From Pseudonocardiaceae bacterium (GTDB lineage: Bacteria > Actinomycetota > Actinomycetes > Mycobacteriales > Pseudonocardiaceae): a stretch of 5,950 nucleotides of DNA. Each line of letters opens with the position of its first letter. Position 1 is the first letter of the stretch. The notes beneath the pieces were generated by a model. The model saw only the letters and a program-made list of their open reading frames with translations, ran no database searches and was not told where the DNA came from. The stretch is from positions 1 through 5,950 of the forward strand of contig JAICSB010000222.1 in the NCBI GenBank assembly GCA_025937115.1, given 5' to 3'. A program made the translations under genes and the position numbers. Shown one piece after another: positions 5,655-5,950 of this stretch.

Positions 5655-5950
5655 TCACTCGACGGCCGGCATCTCCCGAACCACCAGCTCGTCCAGCCGA
5701 CGTTCGACAACCGTGCCCACCGGCCAGTCACCGACAAGTGCAGCCAGGGCGTCTGCCTCGTCCACTGAGCAGCACGCGCACGGGTCCCATCCCTGCTCCT
5801 GCAGACTGGACCGGATGGCCTCGACGTACTCCTCACGGGCCAGCGGCGTGTCGGCCACCCTCGCGGTGGTCGTCGCGCGGTGTGAGTTCAGCCCGCCGAA
5901 CCCGCGACCGCAGCCGCAACCACCATCCGGCTCGGCCCGGTCCCGTGCGC
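5655..5950 (-). CDS. DUF7715-like protein, C-terminal part (5' end outside window)
   Basis: The frame is open from the right edge to TGA at 5657-5655 and shows 97 residues. The visible part begins with EPDGGCGCGRGFGGLNSHRA followed by TTTARV, then LAREEYVEAIRSSLQEQGW, and ends in a DPCACC segment and an acidic helix. The combination of a Cys-Gly-rich CGCGR turn, GLNSHRATTT and an EEYxxALRxSLxxQGW helix is what I recall from DUF7715, an actinobacterial family of unknown function; the missing N-terminus should lie past 5950. A shorter 67-residue product from GTG 5858 is formally possible, but the conserved-looking segment lies upstream of that codon, so the longer reading is preferred. The next gene starts 31 nt after its stop, suggesting an operon. 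Confidence 0.7.
   Translation of the reverse strand, partial: ARDRAEPDGGCGCGRGFGGLNSHRATTTARVADTPLAREEYVEAIRSSLQEQGWDPCACCSVDEADALAALVGDWPVGTVVERRLDELVVREMPAVE

Noticed and set aside
5624..5836. N-terminal extension of the 429-residue protein to 500 residues
   Set aside because: It overlaps the DUF7715-like gene in another frame, its residues are Arg/Ser/Trp-rich as expected for a shadow, and GTG 5623 gives a sensible start.
1..5950. Search for tRNA, rRNA, CRISPR repeats, insertion sequences and attachment sites
   Set aside because: I saw no cloverleaf-like sequence, no regularly spaced direct repeats, no transposase or integrase product and no long terminal repeats. Short att-type repeats could be missed by eye.

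Overview
The window looks like an accessory region of a high-GC actinobacterium (Streptomyces, Frankia or Pseudonocardiales type). The reasons are high GC over most of the length (73% by hand count at 3241-3300), GTG starts, and families that are largely actinobacterial: an XRE regulator with a DUF5753 C-terminus, a DUF6879-like protein and a DUF7715-like protein. I see no rRNA, tRNA, transposase, integrase or CRISPR array. Family names are recalled from sequence patterns; no database search was run.

Left part (1-2213). The window opens in the C-terminal part of a Nudix-like protein with clearly lower GC (about 55%). A complete Nudix hydrolase on the minus strand (396-893) converges on it. 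Only 33 bp separate the Nudix start from a divergent plus-strand pair: a DUF6879-like protein (927-1340) and, 24 bp further on, an XRE/DUF5753 regulator (1365-2213). In actinobacteria such regulators often sit next to small partner proteins, so these two are probably an operon.

Middle part (2276-3866). A minus-strand toxin-antitoxin operon follows: a BrnT-like toxin and a ribbon-helix-helix antitoxin joined by an ATGA overlap. An AT-rich promoter region with a 7-bp inverted repeat lies just upstream of the toxin. Beyond it, a plus-strand class I SAM-dependent methyltransferase (3111-3866) stands alone.

Right part (3895-5950). Three minus-strand genes run in tandem with gaps of 31 and 43 nt. 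They are a DUF7715-like protein whose start lies beyond the window, a 429-residue protein whose C-terminal third resembles the XPB/Ssl2-associated Helicase_C_3 domain but has no helicase motor motifs, and a 131-residue conserved-type protein that resembles the N-terminal region of longer DUF2293 proteins. This unit is the most likely place for an undescribed system, but its function is unknown to me. All intergenic gaps are under 200 bp.
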